Part shown: positions 1 to 7,109 of the stretch, in pieces
How positions within the stretch are numbered: the stretch's first letter is position 1
How the letters are laid out: every line of letters starts with the position of its first letter
Assembly (NCBI GenBank): GCA_030247855.1
Contig: JAPDRN010000258.1
Coordinates: 1-14,204, forward strand
Source: Knufia peltigerae
Taxonomy: Eukaryota; Ascomycota; Eurotiomycetes; Chaetothyriales; Trichomeriaceae
DNA length: 14,204 nt
Direction of reading: 5' to 3'
Program-made: the position numbers and the translations under genes
The notes under the pieces: generated by a model
What the model was told of the DNA's origin: nothing
Database searches by the model: none
The model's input: only the letters and a program-made list of their open reading frames with translations

Positions 1-470
1 CCGACAACAGCGTTGCGCTGGGTGCCGGTTCGGTCGCCGACCGCGAGAACAGCGTGTCGGTCGGCCGCGAAGGTGGCGAGCGTCAGATCACCAACGTGGC
101 AGCCGGTGTGCAGGCCACCGATGCAGTGAACGTAGGCCAGCTGCAACAGGGTGTGGATGATGCCAAGGCGTATGCCGACGAGCGAGTACAGGATGCCTGG
201 AGCGGCCTGGAACAGCGCTTGGACCAGGTCAACCGCCAAGCCAACCGAGGCATCGCCGCCGCAGCTGCACTGGCGCCGATGACCCCGTACCTGCCGGGCA
301 GGACCACCATCAACGCCAACCTGGCCAATTACCGCAGCGAAACGGCGATGGGTGTGGGCGTGTCGCGCTGGAGCGACAACGGCCGCGTCAATGTCAACGG
401 CGGCGCGTCGATGGCGCGCGGCGACAAGCCGATCTTCCGCATGGGCGTCGGCGTGGTACTGGGCGACTGA
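1..470 (+). CDS. Trimeric autotransporter adhesin, C-terminal part (5' end outside window)
   Basis: The frame is open from position 3 to a TGA at 468-470, giving the last 155 residues. It begins in a YadA-type head repeat (DNSVALGAGSVADRENSVSVG). A neck/connector follows (GERQITNV..TDAVNVGQLQ), then a short coiled-coil segment and the YadA membrane anchor from about residue 78 (RQANRGIAAAAAL) to the end. Three such C-termini are known in this family to form one 12-strand outer-membrane barrel that carries the passenger to the surface. The protein therefore probably acts in adhesion, autoaggregation or biofilm formation. The last residues are VVLGD, where outer-membrane barrels usually end in an aromatic residue. 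It is clearly paralogous to the complete adhesin that starts at 666. The size and N-terminus of the full protein cannot be known from this window. Confidence 0.95.
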   Translation, partial: DNSVALGAGSVADRENSVSVGREGGERQITNVAAGVQATDAVNVGQLQQGVDDAKAYADERVQDAWSGLEQRLDQVNRQANRGIAAAAALAPMTPYLPGRTTINANLANYRSETAMGVGVSRWSDNGRVNVNGGASMARGDKPIFRMGVGVVLGD

Positions 471-478
471 GCCCAGCG

Positions 479-507
479 CTGGGCGCGGCGCACGACGCCG
501 CGCCCAG
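479..507 (+). terminator. Strong hairpin terminator after the first adhesin
   Basis: A perfect 12-bp stem (CTGGGCGCGGCG at 479-490, complement at 496-507) closes a 5-base loop, nine bases after the adhesin stop codon. Only a weak T run (TTG) follows, so it is an intrinsic-like terminator or an mRNA 3'-end stabiliser. It makes it likely that the second adhesin is transcribed from its own promoter. Confidence 0.75.
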
Positions 508-638
508 TTGCAACCTGCTGAATCACAAACCATCCCACGGGTGTATCCGGGCGCGCTTTAGGCCGCGTCCGATACGCCATCGGGGGGCGCTTGCCTAGTA
601 TCTGGCCATGGCTGGAACGGCCGGCTGCCACCCCCAAT

Positions 639-652
639 GGGCGCTTGCGCCC
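639..652 (+). promoter_or_regulatory. Hairpin just upstream of the second adhesin's ribosome-binding site
   Basis: GGGCGC (639-644) and GCGCCC (647-652) are complementary and end three bases before the Shine-Dalgarno sequence GGAGAA (655-660), which is itself 5 bases from the ATG at 666. The hairpin would sit in the 5' leader of the mRNA. A 10-base piece of it (GGGCGCTTGC) also occurs at 585-594. No role is proven. Confidence 0.4.
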
Positions 653-665
653 TCGGAGAACGACC

Positions 666-3600
666 ATGAACTGCATCTATCGCATCGTCTGGAACGCGGC
701 CACCGGCAAGTGGGTCGTCGCCTCGGAACTGGCCCAGGGCCGTCGCCGCCGCGCGGGTGCGGGCATCGCCGCAGTGCTCCTCGCGATTGTCGCGCCAAAC
801 GTGCTTGCCAGCGACATCCAGCAGGTACTGTGCAGCGCACCGCACGAACCGCAGGAAGGCGCCTGCCGGGACCCCGCCGCGTTGCGTGGCGCCCTGCCGT
901 TGGCTGCAACCGATGACAGCCTGCTGGTGGTGAACATCGGCAGCAATGCCACTGCCGCCAGCGTCAACGGCATCAACATGATCGCCATCGGCAGCAATGC
1001 CGTCGCGCGACCGGCCAGCAATGGTGCCAACAACGGTGCCATCGCACTGGGCAGCAACTCGGTGGCCACCGGCAGCAACGCTGTGTCGATCGGCTTCGGT
1101 GCCGCCGCAGACAGCCAGAACGGCTCGGGCGCCAGTGGCGCGACCTCGCTGGGCGCCAGCACGCGAACCACCTGGAACGCGACCGCGGTTGGCTTCCAGG
1201 CCAACGGTGCCGGTACGGTGGTGACCGCATTGGGGTCGGCGGCAGTAGCCACTGGCGAGCGAGGCATTGCCCTGGGGCGCGCTGCTACCGCCACCGGGCA
1301 GTACTCCTCCGCGATCGGCGCAGGCGCCCGCGCCACCCACGCCAACAGTGTTGCCATCGGCGCCGGTTCGGTCAGCCGCGGCAACGCCACGGTTGCGCTG
1401 GGTTCAACCACCGCACGCCGTGGCATCGAGAACATGGCCGATGGCACGCAGGACAATGACGTGGCCAGCGTGCAGCAGCTGCAGGGACTTCTGCAGGCTA
1501 CCGGCGGTGCGCTGGCGACCGATGGCACTGTCATCCCGCCGGCGTTCGATCTTGCTCACGGAGGCACCCACACCAGCATCGGCAGCGCGCTTACCGCGCT
1601 GGACGGCGGCCTCTCCAGCGTTGACGTATCGGTGAACGATCTGCATACGCGGATCAGCCAGGGCACCATCGGCATGGTCCAGCAGGCCGCGCCGGGCAGC
1701 GACCTGACGGTCGGTGTGGATCGTGATGGCGCCGCCATTGGTATGGCTGGAACTGCAGGCGCCCGCCGCCTGGGCGGTGTGGCCGATGCCGTTGCTGGCG
1801 ACGAGGCCATCAACAAGGCGCAGTCCGATGCCGCCGTGGCCAGTGTGGCAGCGGCGCTTGGCGCAGGCGCGGGCGTGGCCGCCGATGGCACCCTGCGGGC
1901 GCCGGACTTCGATGTGGTGGGCACCACCGTGCATAGCGCCGGTGATGCGCTGCATGCACTGGATGCGGAAGACCGCGCGCAGCGTGCCGAGCTGGTCGAT
2001 CTGGGCAGCGACCTGGTGGTTGCCCAGCGCTACTTCCAGGCCGCAGCCGGTGATGTCGATGCGCCGGCTACCACGGGCGGAACCGGCAGTCTCGCGCTGG
2101 GCAGCGGAGCGGCGGCGAGCGGCCCGCATTCACTGGCCATGGGCGCCGACGCGCGTGCGGCCGGGCAGGGTAGCGTCGCCATCGGTGCCGGTGCGCACGC
2201 CAACGGCGAGAACGCGGTCGCACTGGGCGCAGGCTCGGTCGCTGATCGCGACCAGGTGCTGTCCTTGGGTGGCGGCACTATCGGTACGCGTCAGTTGATC
2301 AACGTGGCCAACGGCACCGAAGCGACCGATGTGGTCAACCTGCAGCAGTTGCAGTCCACGGTCGCCGCGCTCGGTGGTGGCGCGCAGGTCGAGGCGGCCA
2401 CAGGTTCCGTGACAGGCCCGACCTATGTCGTACAGGGCAGCAGCTTCCGCGATGCCGGTTCTGCGCTGGACGCGGTGGACGGGCAGCTGCAGGTGCTCGA
2501 CCAGCGCGTCACCCACACCGAAGACGATGTGCTGGATACGCAGCGCCAGATCGATGCGTGGAACGGCGGCGACGCAGGCCTGGTGCGCCAGGATGCCGCC
2601 AGCGGCAACATTTCGGTGGCCTCGGGTCGTGCCGGTGCTGTGGTCGACCTGACGGGGGCAACGGGTGCGCGCCAGCTGAAGGGCCTGGCCGCTGCCGATG
2701 ACGCAACCGATGCAGTGACCCTGGCACAGATGCAGGACGGCCTGTCGGCGGCGCAGCCAGAGGACAGCCGCTATCTGAAGGTTGATGGTCGTGCTGATGG
2801 CAGCGACGACGCCTCGATCAGCGCTGTGGGGGCGCTGGCCATCGGTGCGTCGGCGCAGGCCGACGGTATTGCGGCCATCGCACTGGGACAGGGGGCGCAG
2901 GCTTCTGTGGACGGTGCCATTGCACTGGGCGCAGGTTCGGTGTCCGACCGTGCCAACGCCGTATCGATCGGGCGTGATGGTGCGGAACGCCAGATCACCC
3001 ACGTGGCCGATGCCAGCGACGATACCGACGCCATCAATCTGCGCCAGCTGAAGCAGGCCGGGCTGGTCGGCGACGATAGTGACGTCAAGGAGACGGTTGG
3101 CTATGTGGCGGGCAGCGATCGCAGCCAGGTGGTGTTCGGTGGTGCCGCAGGCACCGTGCTGACCAACGTTGCCGACGGTCGCGTGCAGCTGGGCAGCAGC
3201 GAGGCGGTCAATGGCGGTCAGTTGTCGGCCATCGGCGAAGGCATCGGCCGGCAGCTGGATGGACTGCAGGATCGTGTCGGCGCGCTGGAAGGCCAAACGG
3301 GCGGTGGTGCCGGGTCGGATCTGCCGTACTACGGCGCTACCGGCAATGAGGCACTGGTGGCCGATGGTGCGCCGGCTGAAGCCATAGGCCAGGGCGCCGT
3401 GGCAGCCGGTTCCGGTGCCCAGGCGAGTGCAGACAACAGCGTGGCGCTCGGTTCTGATGCCATCGCCGATCGCGCCGACAGCGTGTCGGTCGGGCACGTC
3501 GGAGGCGAGCGCCAGATTGCCCACGTGGCTGCCGGCAGCGCCGATACCGATGCGGTCAACGTGGCCCAGCTGCAGGAGCAGATGGCTTCGGTGAACCGCT

Positions 3601-3896
3601 ACACCGACCAACGCGTTGACGCGATGGAGCAGGCCATTGGCGCACAGGCCTCGCACATGTCGCGGCAGATCAATCGCGGCATCGCTGCCTCGGCGGCGCT
3701 GGTGCAGGTCACGCCCAACCTGCCGGGCAAGGTTACGTTGAACTTTGGTACGGCCAGCTATCGCGGTGAGTCCGCATTGGCCCTGGGGTTGTCACGCTGG
3801 AGCCGCGATGGCCGATACAACGTCAACGCCGGGGTATCTGCCGCGCGGGGCGACCAGCCGCTGCTGAGCATTGGCTTTGGCATGGCCTTCGATTGA
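666..3896 (+). CDS. Trimeric autotransporter adhesin with ESPR signal peptide (1076 aa)
   Basis: The start at 666 is chosen because MNCIYRIVWNAATGKWVVAS is a classic extended signal peptide region (ESPR). GGAGAA lies 5 bases upstream, and the 25-residue extension to 591 looks non-coding. A hydrophobic core at about 31-47 gives probable cleavage after NVLA (about residue 48). The passenger has head repeat blocks of the xAxAxGxxAxA type at about 105-250, 475-535, 720-770 and 905-945. Each is followed by a neck with the (T/D)DAVNxxQLQ pattern. Between them lie stalk modules that recur at about 274-320, 393-437 and 565-612. The YadA anchor covers about 1000-1076 (RQINRGIAASAAL to GFGMAFD). The trimer is expected at the cell surface in adhesion or biofilm formation. 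The mature chain has only two cysteines, C56 and C67. No frameshift is seen. Confidence 0.96.
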   Translation: MNCIYRIVWNAATGKWVVASELAQGRRRRAGAGIAAVLLAIVAPNVLASDIQQVLCSAPHEPQEGACRDPAALRGALPLAATDDSLLVVNIGSNATAASVNGINMIAIGSNAVARPASNGANNGAIALGSNSVATGSNAVSIGFGAAADSQNGSGASGATSLGASTRTTWNATAVGFQANGAGTVVTALGSAAVATGERGIALGRAATATGQYSSAIGAGARATHANSVAIGAGSVSRGNATVALGSTTARRGIENMADGTQDNDVASVQQLQGLLQATGGALATDGTVIPPAFDLAHGGTHTSIGSALTALDGGLSSVDVSVNDLHTRISQGTIGMVQQAAPGSDLTVGVDRDGAAIGMAGTAGARRLGGVADAVAGDEAINKAQSDAAVASVAAALGAGAGVAADGTLRAPDFDVVGTTVHSAGDALHALDAEDRAQRAELVDLGSDLVVAQRYFQAAAGDVDAPATTGGTGSLALGSGAAASGPHSLAMGADARAAGQGSVAIGAGAHANGENAVALGAGSVADRDQVLSLGGGTIGTRQLINVANGTEATDVVNLQQLQSTVAALGGGAQVEAATGSVTGPTYVVQGSSFRDAGSALDAVDGQLQVLDQRVTHTEDDVLDTQRQIDAWNGGDAGLVRQDAASGNISVASGRAGAVVDLTGATGARQLKGLAAADDATDAVTLAQMQDGLSAAQPEDSRYLKVDGRADGSDDASISAVGALAIGASAQADGIAAIALGQGAQASVDGAIALGAGSVSDRANAVSIGRDGAERQITHVADASDDTDAINLRQLKQAGLVGDDSDVKETVGYVAGSDRSQVVFGGAAGTVLTNVADGRVQLGSSEAVNGGQLSAIGEGIGRQLDGLQDRVGALEGQTGGGAGSDLPYYGATGNEALVADGAPAEAIGQGAVAAGSGAQASADNSVALGSDAIADRADSVSVGHVGGERQIAHVAAGSADTDAVNVAQLQEQMASVNRYTDQRVDAMEQAIGAQASHMSRQINRGIAASAALVQVTPNLPGKVTLNFGTASYRGESALALGLSRWSRDGRYNVNAGVSAARGDQPLLSIGFGMAFD

Positions 3897-3937
3897 TGGT
3901 TGCCCGCTGATTGCGGAGGCATGGCTGCACAGGTGGC

Positions 3938-4453
3938 TCAGTCCAGCTCCGCAGCCATCGCCGCAAGTCGGGCCACGGTGTTGATGTTGCGACCAGTACC
4001 TTGTGCCGCGAAGGGGATGCGCAGGCGCGAACCGACCATGCCATCGCCGTAATGGATGAACAGCTCGCGCTCTCCGAGGGCGAGCTGTTCTTCGCCGATA
4101 CCGGTTACGCCCTGCAGCGGGTCATTGGGCAGCGCTTCATCAACGAACAGCGCGACGACACGGTTGCCGGCAGCGCTCTTGAAGGGGTTGCGGGTGACCA
4201 CTGCGGCCATCTCGGCAGCGGTACGCACCAGCACGACCACCGGCTTGCCGGCATAGGCGTGCAGGCATTGCGCCAAAGTGTCGCGCACACCCGCCTCGTC
4301 GAGCGGACTGCTGAACACGGCATTGCCGCTGGCGATATAGGTGCGGACGTCGCGGAATCCTGCGCGCTGGCACATGCCCACCAGTTCGGCCATCGGCAGC
4401 TTGCCGGTGCCGCCCACATTCACCGCGCGCAGCAGGGCTACATATGCGGTCAT
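3938..4453 (-). CDS. DUF1697 family protein
   Basis: This is a 171-residue soluble protein with the DUF1697 signature at its start (MTAYVALLRAVNVGGTGKLP), matching the family's usual LLRGINVGG opening. The middle has the typical TYIASGNAVF segment and the end has GRNINTVARLAAM. Its length fits the family, and it looks intact. The biochemical function of the family is not established. The ATG at 4453-4451 overlaps the TGA of the upstream response regulator as ATGA, so translation is probably coupled and the gene is the third member of a kinase-regulator operon. It converges on the adhesin gene, with 41 bases between the two stop codons and no clear terminator. Confidence 0.9.
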   Translation of the reverse strand: MTAYVALLRAVNVGGTGKLPMAELVGMCQRAGFRDVRTYIASGNAVFSSPLDEAGVRDTLAQCLHAYAGKPVVVLVRTAAEMAAVVTRNPFKSAAGNRVVALFVDEALPNDPLQGVTGIGEEQLALGERELFIHYGDGMVGSRLRIPFAAQGTGRNINTVARLAAMAAELD

Positions 4454-5091
4454 GGCGTGCTGCCCTGCAGCCGGTCATACATGCGCACCAGATCCACCAG
4501 GGTGCGCGCGCCCATCTTGCGCATCAACTGCGCGCGACGCACCTTCACCGTGATTTCGCTGACGCCAAGATCAGCCGCGATCTGCTTGTTGAGCCTGCCC
4601 CGTACCACGCCGGCGACCACCTCGCGCTCGCCGATGCTCAAGGTGTCCCAGCGCTGCTGCAATGCGCCCAGCAGTTCACCCTCGCGGCGCTGCAAGCGAT
4701 CGATCTCTATGCCCTTGTGGATGGCGTCCAGCAGTTCCTGGTCACGGAAGGGCTTGGTCAGGAATTCGATGGCGCCTTCCTTGATCGCATTGACGCCCAT
4801 GGCGATGTCGCCGTGCCCGGTGATGAACACCACCGGCAGGTGCAGGCCGTGGCTGGCCATGGTGCGATGGAAGTCCAGTCCGCTCTGACCAGGCATGCGC
4901 ACGTCCAGCACCAGGCAGGACGGCGCATCGTCCATCGCGTGGGCGAGGAATTCGACGGTAGAAGCGAAGGCACGCACCTGAAGGCCCATCGAGGCCAGCA
5001 GGTCTTCCAGCGCGGCACGTACCGAGGCATCGTCGTCTACCACGTAGACGATCGGTGACGGTTCCACAGGCGTTGTCGTGGGTTTACGCAT
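4450..5091 (-). CDS. Response regulator, FixJ/NarL type (receiver + LuxR HTH)
   Basis: The protein has 213 residues. The receiver domain is at about 13-125, with acidic residues D19-D21, the phosphoacceptor D63 (CLVLDVRMPG), T91 (FITGHGD) and K113 (LTKPF), so all key residues are present. A LuxR/FixJ-type helix-turn-helix lies at about 146-208 (LSIGEREVVAGVVRGRLNKQ onward, with SEITVKVRRAQLMRKM as the recognition region). It should bind DNA and regulate transcription once phosphorylated by the kinase encoded immediately upstream. The start at 5091 is preferred over 5175 because GGAAG lies 6 bases upstream and the domain begins 14 residues later. The ATG lies inside the last codons of the kinase gene (8-base overlap), which suggests translational coupling. 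The target genes are unknown. Confidence 0.93.
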   Translation of the reverse strand: MRKPTTTPVEPSPIVYVVDDDASVRAALEDLLASMGLQVRAFASTVEFLAHAMDDAPSCLVLDVRMPGQSGLDFHRTMASHGLHLPVVFITGHGDIAMGVNAIKEGAIEFLTKPFRDQELLDAIHKGIEIDRLQRREGELLGALQQRWDTLSIGEREVVAGVVRGRLNKQIAADLGVSEITVKVRRAQLMRKMGARTLVDLVRMYDRLQGSTP

Positions 5092-6142
5092 GGGTAGCTT
5101 CCATGTGCGTGGGCAGCTCGAAGATGAAACAGGCGCCGCCACCAGCGGGTCGCTCGGCGCGGATATGGCCGCCATTGGCCTCGATCATCGAGCGGCTCAG
5201 GCTGAGGCCCAGGCCGAGGCCGTTCGATTTGGTGGTCCAGAATGCATCGAACACCCGGTCAGGCTGCTCTACGGGCAGGCCGATACCACGGTCGCGCACA
5301 CTCAGGCTGACGTGGCCATGCCCATCATGCGTGGTCAGCAGCGACAGCCTGCGCTCGCCCGTGGGCGTACCGGCCATCGCGTCGACGGCGTTGAGGATGA
5401 GGTTGCCGATCACCTGCTGCACCTGCACGCGGTCGGCATGGACGGGGGGCAGGTCGCTGCCCAGCACCAGCGCGACTGTCACGCCATGCTGCTCCAGTTC
5501 GCTGTGCGACAGCGCCAGCATTTCCTCCACGGCCTGATTGAGGTCGAAGGCCTGGCGCTCAGGCGCGGCCCCTTGGGTCAGGCCGCGGATGCGGGCGATC
5601 ACGTCACTGGCGCGATGGGCGTCGGCGACGATGCGGGCGATGGTCTGACGTGCCTTTTCCAGGTTCGGCGGCTCCTGGGCCAACCAGCGTTGGCTGGCTT
5701 CGGCGCTGCTGGCGATGGCAGCCAACGGCTGGTTCACTTCATGCGCGATGGAGGTGGTCAGCTCGCCGACGGTGGAGGCGCGGGCAACCCGCAGCAGGCG
5801 TGCCTGTGCATCCTGCACTGCGGCCTTGGCGGCTTCCATCTTCAATGCCAGGTAGGTAGTGATGCCGATCACCAGCATGCCGATCGCTGAATTGACCAGG
5901 CCGATGCGGTAGGTGCCGAAGCGGGTCAGGAAAAAGCTGAGGCCGGTCAACGCAATGCAGACCGCGGCAAGCAGGATGAGGCCGCGTGCGGGCAGCCGCC
6001 GCGACGCCGCCAGGATGACGGCTGCGTAGAAGCAGGCGGCGGCAACGGCGTAGTCGGTAACCGTATCGACCAGGAAGATGGCCGCCATCACGATGATCAG
6101 GGCCAGCACGACCAGAGGGCGGCGGGGCGACAGCGATGGCAT
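5084..6142 (-). CDS. Membrane sensor histidine kinase (352 aa), partner of the FixJ-type regulator
   Basis: Four hydrophobic segments (about 9-27, 33-47, 54-73, 81-100) with very short loops form the N-terminal sensor, so there is no sizeable periplasmic domain. A dimerisation/phosphoacceptor helix carries H134 (IAHEVNQPLAA), the FixL/DctB-like HPK4 form. The ATPase domain has the N box (QQVIGNLILNAVDAM, 242-256), the G1 box (DRGIGLP, 284-290), and the F/G2 region (FWTTKSNGLGLGLSLS). All catalytic elements are present. It probably autophosphorylates on H134 and passes the phosphate to D63 of the regulator whose gene it overlaps. The start at 6142 has AGGGAG 8 bases upstream. The longer frame to 6301 would run through a palindromic repeat and is rejected. 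No PAS or haem domain is seen, so oxygen sensing as in FixL is not supported. Confidence 0.93.
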   Translation of the reverse strand: MPSLSPRRPLVVLALIIVMAAIFLVDTVTDYAVAAACFYAAVILAASRRLPARGLILLAAVCIALTGLSFFLTRFGTYRIGLVNSAIGMLVIGITTYLALKMEAAKAAVQDAQARLLRVARASTVGELTTSIAHEVNQPLAAIASSAEASQRWLAQEPPNLEKARQTIARIVADAHRASDVIARIRGLTQGAAPERQAFDLNQAVEEMLALSHSELEQHGVTVALVLGSDLPPVHADRVQVQQVIGNLILNAVDAMAGTPTGERRLSLLTTHDGHGHVSLSVRDRGIGLPVEQPDRVFDAFWTTKSNGLGLGLSLSRSMIEANGGHIRAERPAGGGACFIFELPTHMEATHA

Positions 6143-6169
6143 CGGGACGGCTCCCTGGCGTGGGTGGAA

Positions 6170-6199
6170 AGGATAGCAAAGGTGAGCCCATGCCCTCGA
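6170..6199 (-). promoter_or_regulatory. Possible promoter of the kinase-regulator operon
   Basis: On the minus strand, TATCCT (6175-6170) resembles a -10 box, about 28 bases before the kinase start. A poor -35 match (TCGAGG, 6199-6194) lies 18 bases further up. The same GCTATCCTT-like core precedes the proline iminopeptidase gene. Weak evidence, from pattern only. Confidence 0.25.
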
Positions 6200-6217
6200 A
6201 CGGCCGCTGGTGCCGCG

Positions 6218-6298
6218 GTGGGTGCCGACCGTTGGTCGGCACAGCACTAGGAAGCCGGGGTATCTGAAGATCCGTGCCGACCAACGGTCGGCACCTAC
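6218..6298. repeat. Inverted pair of GTAG-type REP palindromes (REPIN/SMAG-like)
   Basis: Two near-identical 25-base units lie in opposite orientation, 31 bases apart. The left one (6218-6242, + strand) is GTGG followed by a 9-bp stem GTGCCGACC with loop GTT. The right one (6274-6298, - strand) starts with the canonical GTAG and has the same stem. Reverse-complemented, they differ at one base, in the GTAG tag. GTAG-headed palindromes are typical of Stenotrophomonas (SMAG family), where they are linked to RAYT transposases. The pair can fold as two small hairpins or one long cruciform. It lies between mgtC and the kinase operon, both on the minus strand. Confidence 0.8.
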
Positions 6299-6328
6299 CA
6301 AAGCGTGGTGCGCACGCTCTTGCAGGTC

Positions 6329-6350
6329 GCCGGCCAGCGGCCGGCACTAC
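6329..6350 (-). repeat. GTAG-type REP palindrome overlapping the mgtC stop codon
   Basis: Read on the minus strand, GTAG (6350-6347) is followed by TGCCGGCC, loop GCT and GGCCGGC, a 7-bp perfect stem. The stem sequence differs from the pair at 6218-6298, so this is a different subfamily of the same element type. The TAG of the tag is the stop codon of mgtC. The hairpin could also act as an mRNA 3'-end stabiliser or weak terminator. Confidence 0.75.
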
Positions 6351-7084
6351 TCCTCCAGGCTGGCGTTCCAGAATCCCTGCAGCACGCCCGGCGTGGCCGC
6401 AAGCGTCGCCAGCACCGCATCCAGTTCGCCGCCATCGACCGTGGTGGCGTACAGCACTGCTTCGATCTCGACATCGCGCTCGCCGAACGGCCGCTGGTCG
6501 ACCGCGCGGACCGGATACTGCGCCTGTTCCAGCAACAGCAGAAGCCGGTCCAGTACCTCGGCCTGCTGCTCACGCTGGCAGACCACGTTGATGGCGTAGG
6601 TTGCCTCGCTGAACGCTTCCGGCAGCGGTTGCCGCTGGATGCGGTTCACCACCGGCCGCAGCAGGGTGTTGGCGGCCAGCACGAACACCGCAGCCAGCAC
6701 CGCCTCGGGCAGCAGCTTGATGCCGGCACAGGCGCCGACCGCCGCCGAGCCCCACAAGGTGGCGGCGGTGTTCAGGCCCGATACCTGGGCGCCATCCTTC
6801 ATGATCGCGCCGGCACCGAGGAAGCCGACGCCGGAGATCACATAGGCCACCACGTGCAGCGGTGACGGCGGCCCGCCGTACAGGTCGTGGAAGCGCACGG
6901 CCAGGTCGACGAACACGGCAGCGCCCACCGCCACCAGCGTGTTGGTGCGCAGGCCGGCGGTGCGTTGGCGGAATTGCCGCTCCAGGCCGATCAGCGCGCC
7001 CAGCACGAAGGCGACGGACAGGCTGATCAGCGAGCTGAGGGTGGCGCCCGCGTTGAACGCGGGCAGGTGGGGGTTGAAGTCCAT
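6347..7084 (-). CDS. mgtC: MgtC/SapB family membrane protein with C-terminal ACT-like domain
   Basis: This 245-residue protein has about five membrane segments (15-33, 47-63, 76-94, 103-121, 125-143). It carries the MgtC signatures GLERQFRQRTAGLRTNTLV (33-51), GVGFLGAGAIM (85-95) and GLNTAATLWGSAAVG (103-117). The soluble tail at about 160-245 matches the C-terminal domain of long MgtC proteins. MgtC proteins are known to support growth at low Mg2+ and survival in macrophages, in some species by acting on the F-type ATP synthase. The start has AGGGAG 7 bases upstream. The gene follows the Mg2+ ATPase after only 25 bases, so the two are probably co-transcribed, an arrangement like Salmonella mgtCB but in reversed order. 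Its stop codon is supplied by a GTAG palindrome. Confidence 0.94.
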   Translation of the reverse strand: MDFNPHLPAFNAGATLSSLISLSVAFVLGALIGLERQFRQRTAGLRTNTLVAVGAAVFVDLAVRFHDLYGGPPSPLHVVAYVISGVGFLGAGAIMKDGAQVSGLNTAATLWGSAAVGACAGIKLLPEAVLAAVFVLAANTLLRPVVNRIQRQPLPEAFSEATYAINVVCQREQQAEVLDRLLLLLEQAQYPVRAVDQRPFGERDVEIEAVLYATTVDGGELDAVLATLAATPGVLQGFWNASLEE

Positions 7085-7109
7085 GACGATTCTCCCTGCG
7101 CCGATGCGC

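Noticed and set aside
597..602. TAGTAT as -10 box for the second adhesin
   Set aside because: No acceptable -35 box lies at the right distance, so the promoter cannot be placed with confidence.
591..665. 25-residue N-terminal extension of the second adhesin from an ATG at 591
   Set aside because: The extension has no signal character, whereas the ESPR motif begins exactly at the ATG at 666, which has a good ribosome-binding site.
2130..3656. Long minus-strand open frame (508 codons) opposite the adhesin gene
   Set aside because: It mirrors the high-GC repeat gene on the other strand, contains no recognisable domain and lacks a ribosome-binding site. Long antisense frames are common at this GC content.
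6143..6301. 53-residue extension of the histidine kinase
   Set aside because: It would be translated from the REP pair and the promoter region. A good ribosome-binding site and a membrane-helix start are found at 6142.
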